This document shows, piece by piece, positions 1 through 8,566 of a DNA stretch of 64,000 nucleotides. Each line of letters opens with the position of its first letter. The stretch's first letter is position 1. This DNA is from Mycobacteroides franklinii. GTDB lineage: Bacteria; Actinomycetota; Actinomycetes; Mycobacteriales; Mycobacteriaceae. The stretch lies in the NCBI RefSeq assembly GCF_002013895.1, contig NZ_MAFQ01000022.1, forward strand, positions 1 through 64,000, read 5' to 3'. The position numbers and the translations under genes were made by a program. The notes beneath the pieces were generated by a model. That model worked only from the letters and a program-made list of their open reading frames with translations. It did no database searches and was not told the DNA's origin.

Positions 1-56
1 CGGCATTCCTCTCAGGAAATCTCAGCAGGTTGCGCTGAGAACAATGCGCAGCAGAT

Positions 57-95
57 GTTTCAGAGAGAGCGCGCGTGTGTTTCGCGTCTGTTACC
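57..95 (-). promoter_or_regulatory. GlnR-type operator, two half-site pairs
   Basis: Read on the minus strand this is GTAAC-n6-GAAAC-n6-GCGCT-n6-GAAAC. Both GAAAC elements are exact and 22 bp apart, the spacing known for the a-box/b-box pair bound by the actinobacterial nitrogen regulator GlnR. It lies just downstream of ftsY and would face a minus-strand gene off the left edge. In M. tuberculosis that position is held by amt-glnB-glnD, a classic GlnR target. The site is seen; the regulator and target are inferred. Confidence 0.7.
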
Positions 96-104
96 GGTTG
101 TTCT

Positions 105-1478
105 CTACCCGAGCAGGGCATCTACGAAGGCGGGCGGCTCAAACGGGGCAAGATCATCGGGCCCCTCCCCCAAGCCAACCAGCTTGACCGGCACCCCGAG
201 CTCACGCTGTACGTGAAAGACGATGCCGCCCTTGGCTGTTCCATCAAGTTTGGTGAGCGCCACCCCGGTGATGTCCACTACCTCAGCGAACACCCGTGCC
301 TGCGCCAAACCGTTCTGCCCGATGGTGGAGTCCAGCACGAGCAGCACCTCGTCAACATCGGCGCGGCGTTCCACGACACGCTTGATCTTGCTCAGTTCGT
401 CCATGAGGCCGGTCTTGGTGTGCAGTCGTCCGGCGGTATCGATGACCACCACATCGGCGCCCTCGCGGATTCCGGCGTCGACGGCATCAAAGGCGACCGA
501 GGCGGGATCGGCACCCTCGGCACCCCGCACCACCTGGGCGCCCACGCGCCGCCCCCAGGCCTGCAGCTGATCGGCCGCGGCGGCGCGGAAGGTGTCCGCA
601 GCCCCCAGCACCACCCGGCGTCCATCGGCGACTAGCACGCGGGCCAGTTTGCCGACGGTGGTGGTCTTGCCGGTGCCGTTGACCCCGACGACAAGCAACA
701 CCGACGGTTTGTCGTTGTGCGGCAGCGCCTTGATCGACCGGTCGAGTTCGGGTTGCAGCTCATCGATCAGTACCTCACGCAGCAACGCCCGGGCCTGTGC
801 CTCGGTGCGCACGCTGCGAGCCGCCATCTCGCTACGCAGTCTGTCCACAATCGAGGTGGTGACGGCAGTGCCGAGGTCGGCGATCAGCAGAGTGTCCTCG
901 ACCTCCTCCCACGATTCCTCGTCAAGGTCACCGGCTCCCAACAGCCCGAGCAGGCCACGTCCCACCGCGTTCTGCGAACTGGCCAGTCGTCCCCGCAACC
1001 GATCGAGTCGTCCGGCCACGGGTGCGATCTCATCGAGCACCGGTGCGGGCGCGGCCTCGGGCTGGGGTTCAGGTTCTGGAGCTGGCTCGGGCTCGGCTTC
1101 CGATTCCGGTTCTGCGTCGGGGGCCGCAACCAGTTCGGACACCTCAACGGGCACGGGCTCGGGTTCAGGTTCCGGGGCGGGTTCGGGCAGCTGGACGTTG
1201 GAGATGGTGCGCCGCGGCGCGTCCCGCGGGATCTCCGCGTCATCCCCCACGGTGGGCAGCGGAGCCGCTTGCCCGCCCCCCTCGCTGAAGCTGATGGTGG
1301 AGCCAGCGGTGTATCCACCGGAACGGTCGGCCGGTGTGGCGCCCTCGGTGATCCCCGTGTTTGTGTCGGAACGTGTCAGGCTGATACGACGGGAGCGGTA
1401 ACGCACCAGTCCGAAGACCAACGCGGCAACAACCACTACGGCAACGATCGCGACGGCGATCCACACTTCAAGAGGCAC
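105..1478 (-). CDS. ftsY: Signal recognition particle receptor FtsY
   Basis: SRP receptor GTPase that docks SRP-ribosome complexes at the membrane for co-translational insertion. From the GTG at 1478 the 457-residue protein opens with one hydrophobic segment (about residues 4-24) followed by basic RYRSRR. A Glu/Pro-rich acidic linker follows (about 85-150), then the NG domain with the P-loop GVNGTGKTTT (Lys271), DTAGRL and TKLDGTAKGG. The frame stays open to 1514, but known mycobacterial FtsY proteins begin directly with the hydrophobic segment, and the longer form would run into the divergent gene's start. The usual partner smc is in the same orientation at 8507, but in between lie plus-strand genes that are not part of the conserved ftsY-smc pair. 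Confidence 0.95.
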   Translation of the reverse strand: MPLEVWIAVAIVAVVVVAALVFGLVRYRSRRISLTRSDTNTGITEGATPADRSGGYTAGSTISFSEGGGQAAPLPTVGDDAEIPRDAPRRTISNVQLPEPAPEPEPEPVPVEVSELVAAPDAEPESEAEPEPAPEPEPQPEAAPAPVLDEIAPVAGRLDRLRGRLASSQNAVGRGLLGLLGAGDLDEESWEEVEDTLLIADLGTAVTTSIVDRLRSEMAARSVRTEAQARALLREVLIDELQPELDRSIKALPHNDKPSVLLVVGVNGTGKTTTVGKLARVLVADGRRVVLGAADTFRAAAADQLQAWGRRVGAQVVRGAEGADPASVAFDAVDAGIREGADVVVIDTAGRLHTKTGLMDELSKIKRVVERRADVDEVLLVLDSTIGQNGLAQARVFAEVVDITGVALTKLDGTAKGGIVFHVQRELGVPVKLVGLGEGPDDLAPFEPPAFVDALLG

Positions 1479-1485
1479 CAGGGCA

Positions 1486-2505
1486 TTGTTACAGGAACGC
1501 AAGAAGCGCCACATTGACGCCTGCCTGAGCGATCCAGTTCAGTACGTCACCCGAACCACCGGCCTGGAGCGACTCGACCTTCCGTATATGGCCTTGCCCA
1601 ACTCCAGTCTCGCCGGTGTTGACCTGTCCACCGAGTTTCTGGGCAAGCAGCTGGCAGCACCCGTTCTCATCGGAGCCATGACGGGCGGGGCGAAGCTTTC
1701 GGCCACCATCAACCGCAACCTGGCGGCCGCTGCTCAAGAGCTCGGCATCGGCATGATGCTCGGTTCTCAGCGAGTGATGTTGGTCGATCCGGGGAGCGCC
1801 GATACCTTCGCGGTACGCGGGCTAGCGCCCGACATCCTGCTGATCGGCAATATCGGGCTCGCACAACTCGGCAACATTGCCCCCGCTGCTCAGCTCAACA
1901 CGCTGGTGCAGCGAGTGGGCGCCGATGCCCTGGCAGTACACACCAACCCGCTGCAGGAGGCGGTACAGCCCGACGGTGACACCGATTTCACCGGGCAGGT
2001 ACACCGCCTCGCCGAGTTGACCCATGCGGTCGAATTTCCGGTGCTGCTCAAGGAGGTCGGCCACGGAATCAGTGGCGCCGCCGCGCGCCGTCTTGGCGGA
2101 TGCCGGCTGGCCGCGATCGATGTCGCCGGTGCGGGCGGCACGTCATGGGCCCGGGTCGAACAGTTCGTCCGGTTCGGCGCGATCACCTCGCCCGAGCTTG
2201 CCGAATGGGGCATCCCGACGGCGGAGGCCCTTGTCGAGGTGCATGCCGAGCTGCCGCATATGCCTCTCATCGGTTCGGGCGGCATCCGCACCGGCATGGA
2301 CGCCGCGAAGGCGATCGCGCTGGGCGCCAGCGTGGTCTCGGTCGCGCTCCCTCTTTTGGCACCGGCGGTGCAATCGCCGCAGGCGGTGATCGCCTGGATT
2401 GAGCAGTTCCTCGACGAGCTGCGCATCGCCATGCACTGCGCCGATGTCAACACCGTCGCTGGTCTGCGGCGAATTTCACTACGTCCCCGTTCAAGCCCCC
2501 GCTAA
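1486..2505 (+). CDS. fni: Isopentenyl-diphosphate delta-isomerase, type 2 (FMN-dependent)
   Basis: Interconverts isopentenyl and dimethylallyl diphosphate using reduced FMN, supplying isoprenoid precursors in the cytoplasm. The 339 residues carry the type 2 signatures in order: RKKRHI at the N-terminus, GAMTGG (about 62-67), GSQR, LQEAVQPDGD, KEVGHGISG, GGTSWARVE and the phosphate-binding SGGIRTG...KAIALGAS. The start is TTG at 1486. No earlier start is available, and the RKKRHI motif that opens the family lies only a few residues in. It is head-to-head with ftsY with only 7 bp between the two starts, so each 5' region lies inside the other gene. M. tuberculosis is known for a type 1 enzyme instead. 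Type 2 assignment is secure; transcription start is unclear. Confidence 0.92.
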   Translation: MLQERKKRHIDACLSDPVQYVTRTTGLERLDLPYMALPNSSLAGVDLSTEFLGKQLAAPVLIGAMTGGAKLSATINRNLAAAAQELGIGMMLGSQRVMLVDPGSADTFAVRGLAPDILLIGNIGLAQLGNIAPAAQLNTLVQRVGADALAVHTNPLQEAVQPDGDTDFTGQVHRLAELTHAVEFPVLLKEVGHGISGAAARRLGGCRLAAIDVAGAGGTSWARVEQFVRFGAITSPELAEWGIPTAEALVEVHAELPHMPLIGSGGIRTGMDAAKAIALGASVVSVALPLLAPAVQSPQAVIAWIEQFLDELRIAMHCADVNTVAGLRRISLRPRSSPR

Positions 2506-2562
2506 ACAGGCGAAACCCTCATACACTGCGGGAGTCACATCTCGTCCCAGGAGGTTCTTGGC

Positions 2563-3084
2563 ATGAATATCCAATTCGGGGGACGTAAGAAGTTTCGGGC
2601 CGTGTCCAGGCTTGTCCTGGCACTTCTGACTGCTGCCGTACTTTCGGCAGGGATCGTCCGGGCACCGGCTGCGCACGCCGATGACCTGCTCGATTTTGCC
2701 GGTACCACCGTCTCGGGCGCCCCCTTCAATGGCGCCAGCCTCAAGGGCAAGCCCGTGGTGCTGTGGTTCTGGGCGGCATACTGCCCGTTCTGCAACGGCG
2801 AGGGCCCGCATGTGAGTGCGGTGTCGGCGGCCAATCCCCGGGTCACCTTCGTGGGCATCTCCGGCCGCGGATCAGTCGGAGAAATGGAGGGATTCATCTC
2901 GCGCTACAACCTCCACTTCACCAACCTCAATGACGCCGACGGTTCGTTGTGGCGGCAGTTCGGTGTGGCCTGGCAGCCCGCATACCTGTTCATCAACTCC
3001 AACGGCACCTCGGACTTTGTGAACAACCCCACATCGTCAATGTCCGAGCAGGAGCTCAGCGACCGGGTGAAGGCACTCACCTGA
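2563..3084 (+). CDS. Secreted DsbE/Mpt53-like thioredoxin-fold protein
   Basis: Extracytoplasmic thiol-disulfide oxidoreductase. The 173-residue protein has a signal peptide (basic start, hydrophobic core LVLALLTAAVLSAG, AHA-D cleavage near residue 40) and a thioredoxin fold with active-site WAAYCPFC near residue 70. A PAYLF segment containing the cis-proline typical of the fold follows. It closely resembles mycobacterial Mpt53 (DsbE), including FTNLNDADG and the FVNNPT-SMS end. A strong AGGAGG ribosome site lies at about 2549-2554. Its stop overlaps the putative start of the CcdA-like gene, as expected for a secreted thioredoxin and its membrane electron partner. Whether it oxidises or reduces substrates cannot be read from sequence. 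Confidence 0.9.
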   Translation: MNIQFGGRKKFRAVSRLVLALLTAAVLSAGIVRAPAAHADDLLDFAGTTVSGAPFNGASLKGKPVVLWFWAAYCPFCNGEGPHVSAVSAANPRVTFVGISGRGSVGEMEGFISRYNLHFTNLNDADGSLWRQFGVAWQPAYLFINSNGTSDFVNNPTSSMSEQELSDRVKALT

Positions 3085-3917
3085 CATCTCTGGCCTTCGC
3101 AGCGGGGCTGATCGCCGCGCTCAACCCGTGCGGTTTCGCCTTGCTACCGGTCTACCTCGCGCTCGTGGTGCGTGGACCCGGTGCCGAAATCGGTAAGTCG
3201 CAAGCACTGGCCCGCGCGGTCATCGCCACCGTGGTGATGGCCGCAGGGTTCGTTGCGGTATTCACCATCTTCGGACTGCTGACCGTGTCGGTGGCCTCCG
3301 TCGTGCAGCGTTACTTACCTTTCGTGACAGTGGTTTTCGGTATAGGTCTGGTAATCCTTGGCCTGTGGCTGCTGGCCGGCCGCGACATCATCGCGCTCAT
3401 GCCCAAGGTGCTGGATGCGAACGCGCCCACTACCCGGCTGGGTTCGATGTTCGGCTACGGCGTGGGGTACGCGGTGGCCTCGCTGTCCTGCACCATCGGC
3501 CCCTTCCTCGCGGTCACCAGCACGACCTTCGAAAGTGGCTCCTTGTTCGACGGTGTGATGGTCTATCTGGCCTATGCCTCCGGCATCACCCTCGTGGTGG
3601 GAACACTGGCCGTGTCCACCGCATTGGCCAGCACGGTGTTGCTGACCGCGATGCGCCGCGCGCTGCCCTATCTCAACCGGATCAGCGGGGCGATTCTCCT
3701 CGTCGTCGGCGCCTACGTCGGCTATTACGGCAGTTACGAGGTCAGGCTGTTTCATGCCAACGGCAACCCCGATGATCCGATCGTCAACGCGGCCGGGAAG
3801 ATTCAGCGCACCATCGCTGGCTGGGTCTATCTGCACGGCGCCTGGCCGTGGTTACTCGTGCTTGGACTGGTGGCCGTCGGCGCGGCCATCTGGTGGCGCA
3901 ATACCGCGAGGGAATAG
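3081..3917 (+). CDS. CcdA/DsbD-family transmembrane electron-transfer protein
   Basis: Polytopic membrane protein that carries reducing equivalents across the membrane to extracytoplasmic thioredoxins, here presumably the DsbE-like protein just upstream. The frame shows about six or seven hydrophobic segments. The first carries LNPCGFALLPVY and a later one ASLSCTIGPFLAV, the two conserved intramembrane cysteines of the family. A longer open frame reaches back to 2949 but is only a shadow of the upstream gene. No ATG, GTG or TTG occurs in frame between there and the first transmembrane segment. The best start is CTG at 3081, overlapping the upstream TGA as CTGA, giving TSLAFAAGL after the first residue and 278 residues. 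The start is inferred; the family is clear. Confidence 0.87.
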   Translation: MTSLAFAAGLIAALNPCGFALLPVYLALVVRGPGAEIGKSQALARAVIATVVMAAGFVAVFTIFGLLTVSVASVVQRYLPFVTVVFGIGLVILGLWLLAGRDIIALMPKVLDANAPTTRLGSMFGYGVGYAVASLSCTIGPFLAVTSTTFESGSLFDGVMVYLAYASGITLVVGTLAVSTALASTVLLTAMRRALPYLNRISGAILLVVGAYVGYYGSYEVRLFHANGNPDDPIVNAAGKIQRTIAGWVYLHGAWPWLLVLGLVAVGAAIWWRNTARE

Positions 3918-3941
3918 CGCGGCGGGCGTAGCATCATATGC

Positions 3942-4055
3942 ATGACTAGCAATGAGACCGTCGCATCCGAAACGACCAAGGCCTGCGACAACCCGAACTG
4001 CACCTGCACCGACTGTCAGTGCGGCTCCAGCTGTAGCTGCGGCGCCGACAAGTAG
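3942..4055 (+). CDS. Small cysteine-rich metallothionein-like peptide (37 aa)
   Basis: The ATG at 3942 opens a 37-codon frame ending in TAG at 4055. The N-terminal 14 residues are polar and lack Cys. The remaining 23 residues hold seven cysteines at 15, 20, 22, 25, 27, 31 and 33, arranged CxxxxCxC then CxC, then CxC (CTC, CQC, CSC). CxC clusters with Ser/Gly/Thr/Asp spacers and no aromatic residues are what metallothioneins use to bind Cu(I) or Zn(II) in thiolate clusters. The peptide is not evidently homologous to M. tuberculosis MymT. It sits 24 bp after the CcdA-like gene and before an oxidoreductase. It is too short for gene finders. Metal binding is inferred from composition only. Confidence 0.72.
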   Translation: MTSNETVASETTKACDNPNCTCTDCQCGSSCSCGADK

Positions 4056-4103
4056 CAGCCCTCCAGGGGAATACCAGCGGCGGACAAGTGCGTTCGCCGT
4101 AAG

Positions 4104-4940
4104 GTGACCACACCAGAGTTCGCCCCGTTCGGATTCTTCACTCACTACGACACGGTTGACGCGGAGCTGCTGCGCGCCGTCGAGGGCCTTGGTTTTGATA
4201 CCGCGTGGCTGGGTGGCTCACCCCCTGCGGATCTGCCGTGGGTCGATCCACTGCTCGCCGCAACGGAGCGGATCCGAATCGTGACGGCGATCGTGAACAT
4301 CTGGTCGGCGCCCGCACGGGAAGCGGGCCAGTCGTGGCGGCGCATCCACGCCGCACATCCCGGGCGCTTCATTCTCGGCATCGGCGCCGGGCATCCGGAG
4401 GTCGACAACGGTGTGGTCTACAAGCCGTACTCCGGGCTCGTCGAGTATCTCGACGTGCTCGACGAGGTCGGGGTTCCGCGAGAAGGCCGCGGCCTTGCCG
4501 CACTGGCGGAGAAGTCGCTCAAACTGGCGGCCGAGCGCTCGGCGCTGGCGCACCCCTATCTCACACCGCCGTCGCACACTCGTTGGGCCCGCGAGCTTCT
4601 CGGACCGGAGGCGATCATCGTCCCGGAGCAGAAGGTGGTCCTCACCACCGATCCCGACGAGGCACGGGCGATCGGCCGTCAGGCGCTGGACCTGTATCTC
4701 GGTCTGACCAACTACCTCACGATGCTGGAGCGGTTCGCCGGCACCAAGGAAGACCTGGTCAAGCCCGGCAGCGACAAGCTACTGGACGCACTTATCGCGT
4801 ACGGGACGCCGGAACAGATCGCGGCGCGGCTACAGGAACATCGGGAGGCAGGCGCCACCCAGGTAGCCATCCAGGTATTGGGCGATCCCGCCAAACGTGC
4901 CGAGTCGCTAAGTGTTTTGGCTCGCGAGCTGGGTCTCTAG
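4104..4940 (+). CDS. LLM-class F420/flavin-dependent oxidoreductase
   Basis: Luciferase-like TIM-barrel protein of 278 residues starting at GTG 4104 (VTTPEF). Visible family features are the N-terminal strand FGFFTHYD, the segment LAATERIRIVTAIVNIW, the cofactor-loop region HPGRFILGIGAGHPEV, and the C-terminal YGTPEQIAARLQEHREAGATQVAIQVL. It belongs to the shorter actinobacterial branch that usually uses F420; the substrate is unknown. F420 biosynthesis capacity in this genome is supported by fbiD at 49392. Its last 33 bases overlap the 3' end of smc tail to tail. Confidence 0.85.
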   Translation: MTTPEFAPFGFFTHYDTVDAELLRAVEGLGFDTAWLGGSPPADLPWVDPLLAATERIRIVTAIVNIWSAPAREAGQSWRRIHAAHPGRFILGIGAGHPEVDNGVVYKPYSGLVEYLDVLDEVGVPREGRGLAALAEKSLKLAAERSALAHPYLTPPSHTRWARELLGPEAIIVPEQKVVLTTDPDEARAIGRQALDLYLGLTNYLTMLERFAGTKEDLVKPGSDKLLDALIAYGTPEQIAARLQEHREAGATQVAIQVLGDPAKRAESLSVLARELGL

Positions 4941-7900
4941 GCCACGCATACGCTGCGAGACCACCTGCGTGATGCCGTCATCACGCATGCTGACGCCGTA
5001 CAGCGCGTCGGCAACCTCCATCGTCGGCTTCTGGTGCGTGATGACGATGAGCTGCGACTTCTCCCGCAGCTGCTCGAACAACCCGATCAGACGCTGCAGG
5101 TTGACGTCGTCGAGCGCGGCTTCGACCTCGTCCATCACGTAGAAGGGTGAAGGCCGCGCACGGAAGATAGCCACCAGCATGGCGACAGCCGTCAGCGACT
5201 TCTCCCCACCGGACAGCAGCGACAGACGCTTGACCTTCTTACCCGGCGGACGCGCTTCCACCTCGATGCCGGTGGTGAGCATGTCATTGGGGTTGGTCAA
5301 CACCAGCCGTCCCTCACCACCGGGGAACAGTGACGAGAACACTCCCTTGAACTCACGCTCCACGTCGGCGTAGGCCTCGGTGAACACCTGCAGGATGCGT
5401 TCGTCCACGTCGGCGACGACATCGAGCAGATCCTTGCGGGCGCCCTTGACGTCCTCGAGCTGGGTGGACAGGAAGTTGTACCGCTCCTCCAGCGCCGCGA
5501 ACTCTTCCAGGGCAAGGGGATTCACCTTGCCGAGCTCGCGCAGATCCTTCTCGGCGCGCTTGGCACGGCGTTCCTGAGTGTCCCGATCGAAGGGCATCGG
5601 CTGGGGTGCGCTTACCTGCTCCCCGCGCTCACGAGCCTGCTCGTATTCGTCGATCTCCTGCTGCGTGGGCGGCAACTGGACATGCGGACCGTACTCCGCG
5701 ATGAGATCGTCTGCGGCCATACCGAATTGCTCGAGCACCTGCTCGGAGAGTTGCTCGATGCGCAGGGCCGCCTGAGCTTTGGCGACCTCGTCGCGATGCA
5801 GCGCGTCGGTGAGACGAGTCTGTGCCTGGGAAAGTTCGCGGACCTGGTCGCGCACGGCACCGATGGCCGATGTGTGCTGTGCACGGGTGGCACTGAGTTG
5901 GTCACGACGCGTGGAGGCGGCGGCGACCACCCGCTCGAGACGGACCGCGACCATACGTCCCGATTCCGCGACGGCAGCGGCGACGGCGGCTGCCCGCATC
6001 CGTGCGGCGGCCGCCCGCGCGGCCCTGGCTCGTGCTTCACGCTCGGCCGTAGCAGCACGCCGCAACGAATCAGCCTTACCCCGAACGGAATTCACTCGTT
6101 CTTCGGAGGTCCGCACTGCCAGGCGTGCCTCGATCTCGACGGAACGTGCCTCTTCCAGTTCGATGGCCATGTCGTCGCGATCGATGGGCTCGTCGTCAAA
6201 CAGGTTGGGCGCCTCTTCGGCATTGCGCAGCCGCGACTCAACCTCGGCCAGCTCTTCCATCGTCTTGGAGCGGCCAAGTTCTAGCTGATCACGTTGTAGG
6301 GTAAGCTTTTTCACCTCCTCGGCGGCCGCCCGGGCGTCTTGACCGACGCGGCCCAGCTGCTCGTACACCGCCGAGATGGCCGCATCGGATTCGTTGAGGG
6401 CGGCCAGCGCCTGCTCGGCGGTGTCCTGACGCGCGGTCTGCTCGGCGAGTGCCCCTGCCAACGCGGCAGAAATCTCACCCACCTGAGTCTCGGTGGCCCG
6501 CAGGTCTTCTCCCGCAGCCTCGATGGCGGCCTGGACTTCCAGGGTGCTCTGTTTCTTGTCTGAGCCTCCGGCAACCCAACCGGCACCTACCCGGTCACCG
6601 TCGATGGTCACGGCCCGCAGCAGCGGGTTGGCCAACACCACGTCAATGGCGGCACCGAGTTCGTCGACAACGACCACCGAGGACAACATCGCAGCCACGG
6701 CCGCGAATAACCGCTCGGGCACCTCCACCAGGTCAATGGCCCAGTGCGCGCCGGACGGGAGGGTGAACGCGGGGTGCGCGTGGGTATGCGCGGGCCAGTC
6801 CCCGAAGACGATCGCCGCCCGACCGCCATCCGACGACTTAAGGGCCTTCACCGCTTCATGCGCCGCGGAAGGGTTCTCCGCGGCCACCGCGTCGGCGGCC
6901 GGCCCCATCGCGGTGGCGATGGCACCCTGGTAACCAGACCGCACCTTGACCAGCTGCGCAATCGATCCGAAAATCCCGGAGCCGCTGCGATTCTCGGTAA
7001 GCCAGGCAGATCCGTCCTTACGTTCCAAACCGATCGCCAGAGCGTCGATGCGCGCCTTGAGCGAGGCAATCTGTCGTTCGGCCTGGCGCTCGGCCGACAG
7101 CAGCTCAGCGACGCGCTCGTTGGCGATCGACAATGCCGAGACCGAGCGCTCGTGATGCTCGTCCAGCCCCACCTCACCCTGGTCGAGCTCGGCCACACGC
7201 GCCTTGACGGTGTCGAACTCGGTCTGGGCGGCCTCACCGCGCAGCGTCGCCTCCCCGATCGCCTCGGTAAGCCGCTGTGCCTGACCATCGATGGATTCCA
7301 GTCGGGTGCGCATGGTGTCAACCTGGCCGGTGAGCCGGGCCAGACCCTCACGGCGATCCGCCTCGGCGGCAACGGCGGCCATATGTTGGCGCTGCGCCGC
7401 GGCAACGGCGGATTCCCTGGCCGACAGCATGGCCTTCGCCTCGGTCAGCTGCTCGGTCACCGTTTCCAGCTGCGCGATCAGCAGGCGTTCCTGCTCGGCG
7501 ACGCGCTCGGCCTGCGCCTCCAGCTCCTCGGGGTCAGGTCCGGTCGGCGTGGCTGCCACCTCGTCGAGGTGACTGGCCCGCTCTCCGGCGATCCGGACGG
7601 TGGCGCTGACACGTTCGGCCAGCGCCGAGAGCCGGAACCAGGTCTGCTGGGCCAGCTCGGCCTGCGGCATCAACTCGTTCAGTGCCGTCTCATGCTCGTC
7701 GAGCAGTGCGGTCGCCACATCGAGCTTGTCGGTGATCTCGGCGTGTTCCTTGCGCAGTGTCGTCTCGGCATCGTTGGTTCCGTCGAAATCGGCGCGGCGG
7801 GCCACCAGGTCATCGGCGGCCAGGCGCAATCGCGCATCGCGCAGATCCGCCTGCACGGTGGCAGCGCGGCGCGCGACTTCCGCCTGGCGGCCAAGGGGTT

Positions 7901-8507
7901 TGAGCTGGCGTCGAAGTTCGGTAGTGAGGTCCGTCAATCGGGCGAGATTGGCCGCCATCGACTCCAGCTTGCGGACGGCTTTTTCCTTGCGCTTGCGGTG
8001 CTTGAGCACACCGGCCGCCTCTTCGACGAAAGCGCGTCGATCCTCCGGGCGAGATTCCAGGATCTGAGAGAGCCGCCCCTGGCCGACGATCACGTGCATT
8101 TCCCTGCCGATGCCCGAGTCGGACAGCAGCTCCTGCACATCCATCAGCCGACAGGTCTGACCGTTGATCTCATACTCACCGGCGCCGTCCCGGAACATGC
8201 GACGGGTAATCGAAACCTCGGAGTATTCGATCGGCAGCGCGTGATCGGAGTTGTCGATCGTCAGCGTCACCTCAGCGCGCCCCAGCGGGGCGCGGGTGGA
8301 TGTACCCGCGAAGATGACGTCTTCCATCTTGCCGCCACGTAGCGCCTTGGCGCCTTGCTCACCCATCACCCAGGTCAGGGCGTCCACGACATTGGACTTA
8401 CCCGATCCATTGGGGCCGACCACGCAGGTAATACCGGGTTCCAGGCGCAGAGTCGTCGGCGAAGCAAAGGACTTGAAGCCCTTCAGCGTCAGACTCTTGA
8501 GGTGCAC
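4908..8507 (-). CDS. smc: Chromosome segregation/condensation ATPase SMC
   Basis: Large ABC-type ATPase that, with ScpA/ScpB, organises and segregates the chromosome. At 1199 residues it matches the family length. It has the N-terminal head with GPNGSGKSN (about residues 31-39), two long Ala/Glu/Arg-rich coiled coils, a central flexible hinge near residues 500-650 and the C-terminal head with LSGGEKSLTAVAML and Walker B FYVMDEVEAALD. The start at 8507 (MHLKSLTLKGFKSF) is the standard one. The gene lies downstream of acyP in the same orientation, as in other mycobacteria. Its end overlaps the convergent LLM gene by 33 bp. Confidence 0.97.
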   Translation of the reverse strand: MHLKSLTLKGFKSFASPTTLRLEPGITCVVGPNGSGKSNVVDALTWVMGEQGAKALRGGKMEDVIFAGTSTRAPLGRAEVTLTIDNSDHALPIEYSEVSITRRMFRDGAGEYEINGQTCRLMDVQELLSDSGIGREMHVIVGQGRLSQILESRPEDRRAFVEEAAGVLKHRKRKEKAVRKLESMAANLARLTDLTTELRRQLKPLGRQAEVARRAATVQADLRDARLRLAADDLVARRADFDGTNDAETTLRKEHAEITDKLDVATALLDEHETALNELMPQAELAQQTWFRLSALAERVSATVRIAGERASHLDEVAATPTGPDPEELEAQAERVAEQERLLIAQLETVTEQLTEAKAMLSARESAVAAAQRQHMAAVAAEADRREGLARLTGQVDTMRTRLESIDGQAQRLTEAIGEATLRGEAAQTEFDTVKARVAELDQGEVGLDEHHERSVSALSIANERVAELLSAERQAERQIASLKARIDALAIGLERKDGSAWLTENRSGSGIFGSIAQLVKVRSGYQGAIATAMGPAADAVAAENPSAAHEAVKALKSSDGGRAAIVFGDWPAHTHAHPAFTLPSGAHWAIDLVEVPERLFAAVAAMLSSVVVVDELGAAIDVVLANPLLRAVTIDGDRVGAGWVAGGSDKKQSTLEVQAAIEAAGEDLRATETQVGEISAALAGALAEQTARQDTAEQALAALNESDAAISAVYEQLGRVGQDARAAAEEVKKLTLQRDQLELGRSKTMEELAEVESRLRNAEEAPNLFDDEPIDRDDMAIELEEARSVEIEARLAVRTSEERVNSVRGKADSLRRAATAEREARARAARAAAARMRAAAVAAAVAESGRMVAVRLERVVAAASTRRDQLSATRAQHTSAIGAVRDQVRELSQAQTRLTDALHRDEVAKAQAALRIEQLSEQVLEQFGMAADDLIAEYGPHVQLPPTQQEIDEYEQARERGEQVSAPQPMPFDRDTQERRAKRAEKDLRELGKVNPLALEEFAALEERYNFLSTQLEDVKGARKDLLDVVADVDERILQVFTEAYADVEREFKGVFSSLFPGGEGRLVLTNPNDMLTTGIEVEARPPGKKVKRLSLLSGGEKSLTAVAMLVAIFRARPSPFYVMDEVEAALDDVNLQRLIGLFEQLREKSQLIVITHQKPTMEVADALYGVSMRDDGITQVVSQRMRGLETQLASQNT

Positions 8508-8566
8508 AGCGGGCCAGAATACCTGCCGATGAGTCCCTCGGGCGCCGAGAAACGGCCTGAGTGCGG

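Noticed and set aside
592..1401. Ser/Gly-rich frame opposite ftsY
   Set aside because: Antisense of the acidic linker and NG domain; no independent support.
6744..8342. 532-residue open frame antisense to smc
   Set aside because: GC-rich shadow of smc codons with no recognisable domain; smc is unambiguous.
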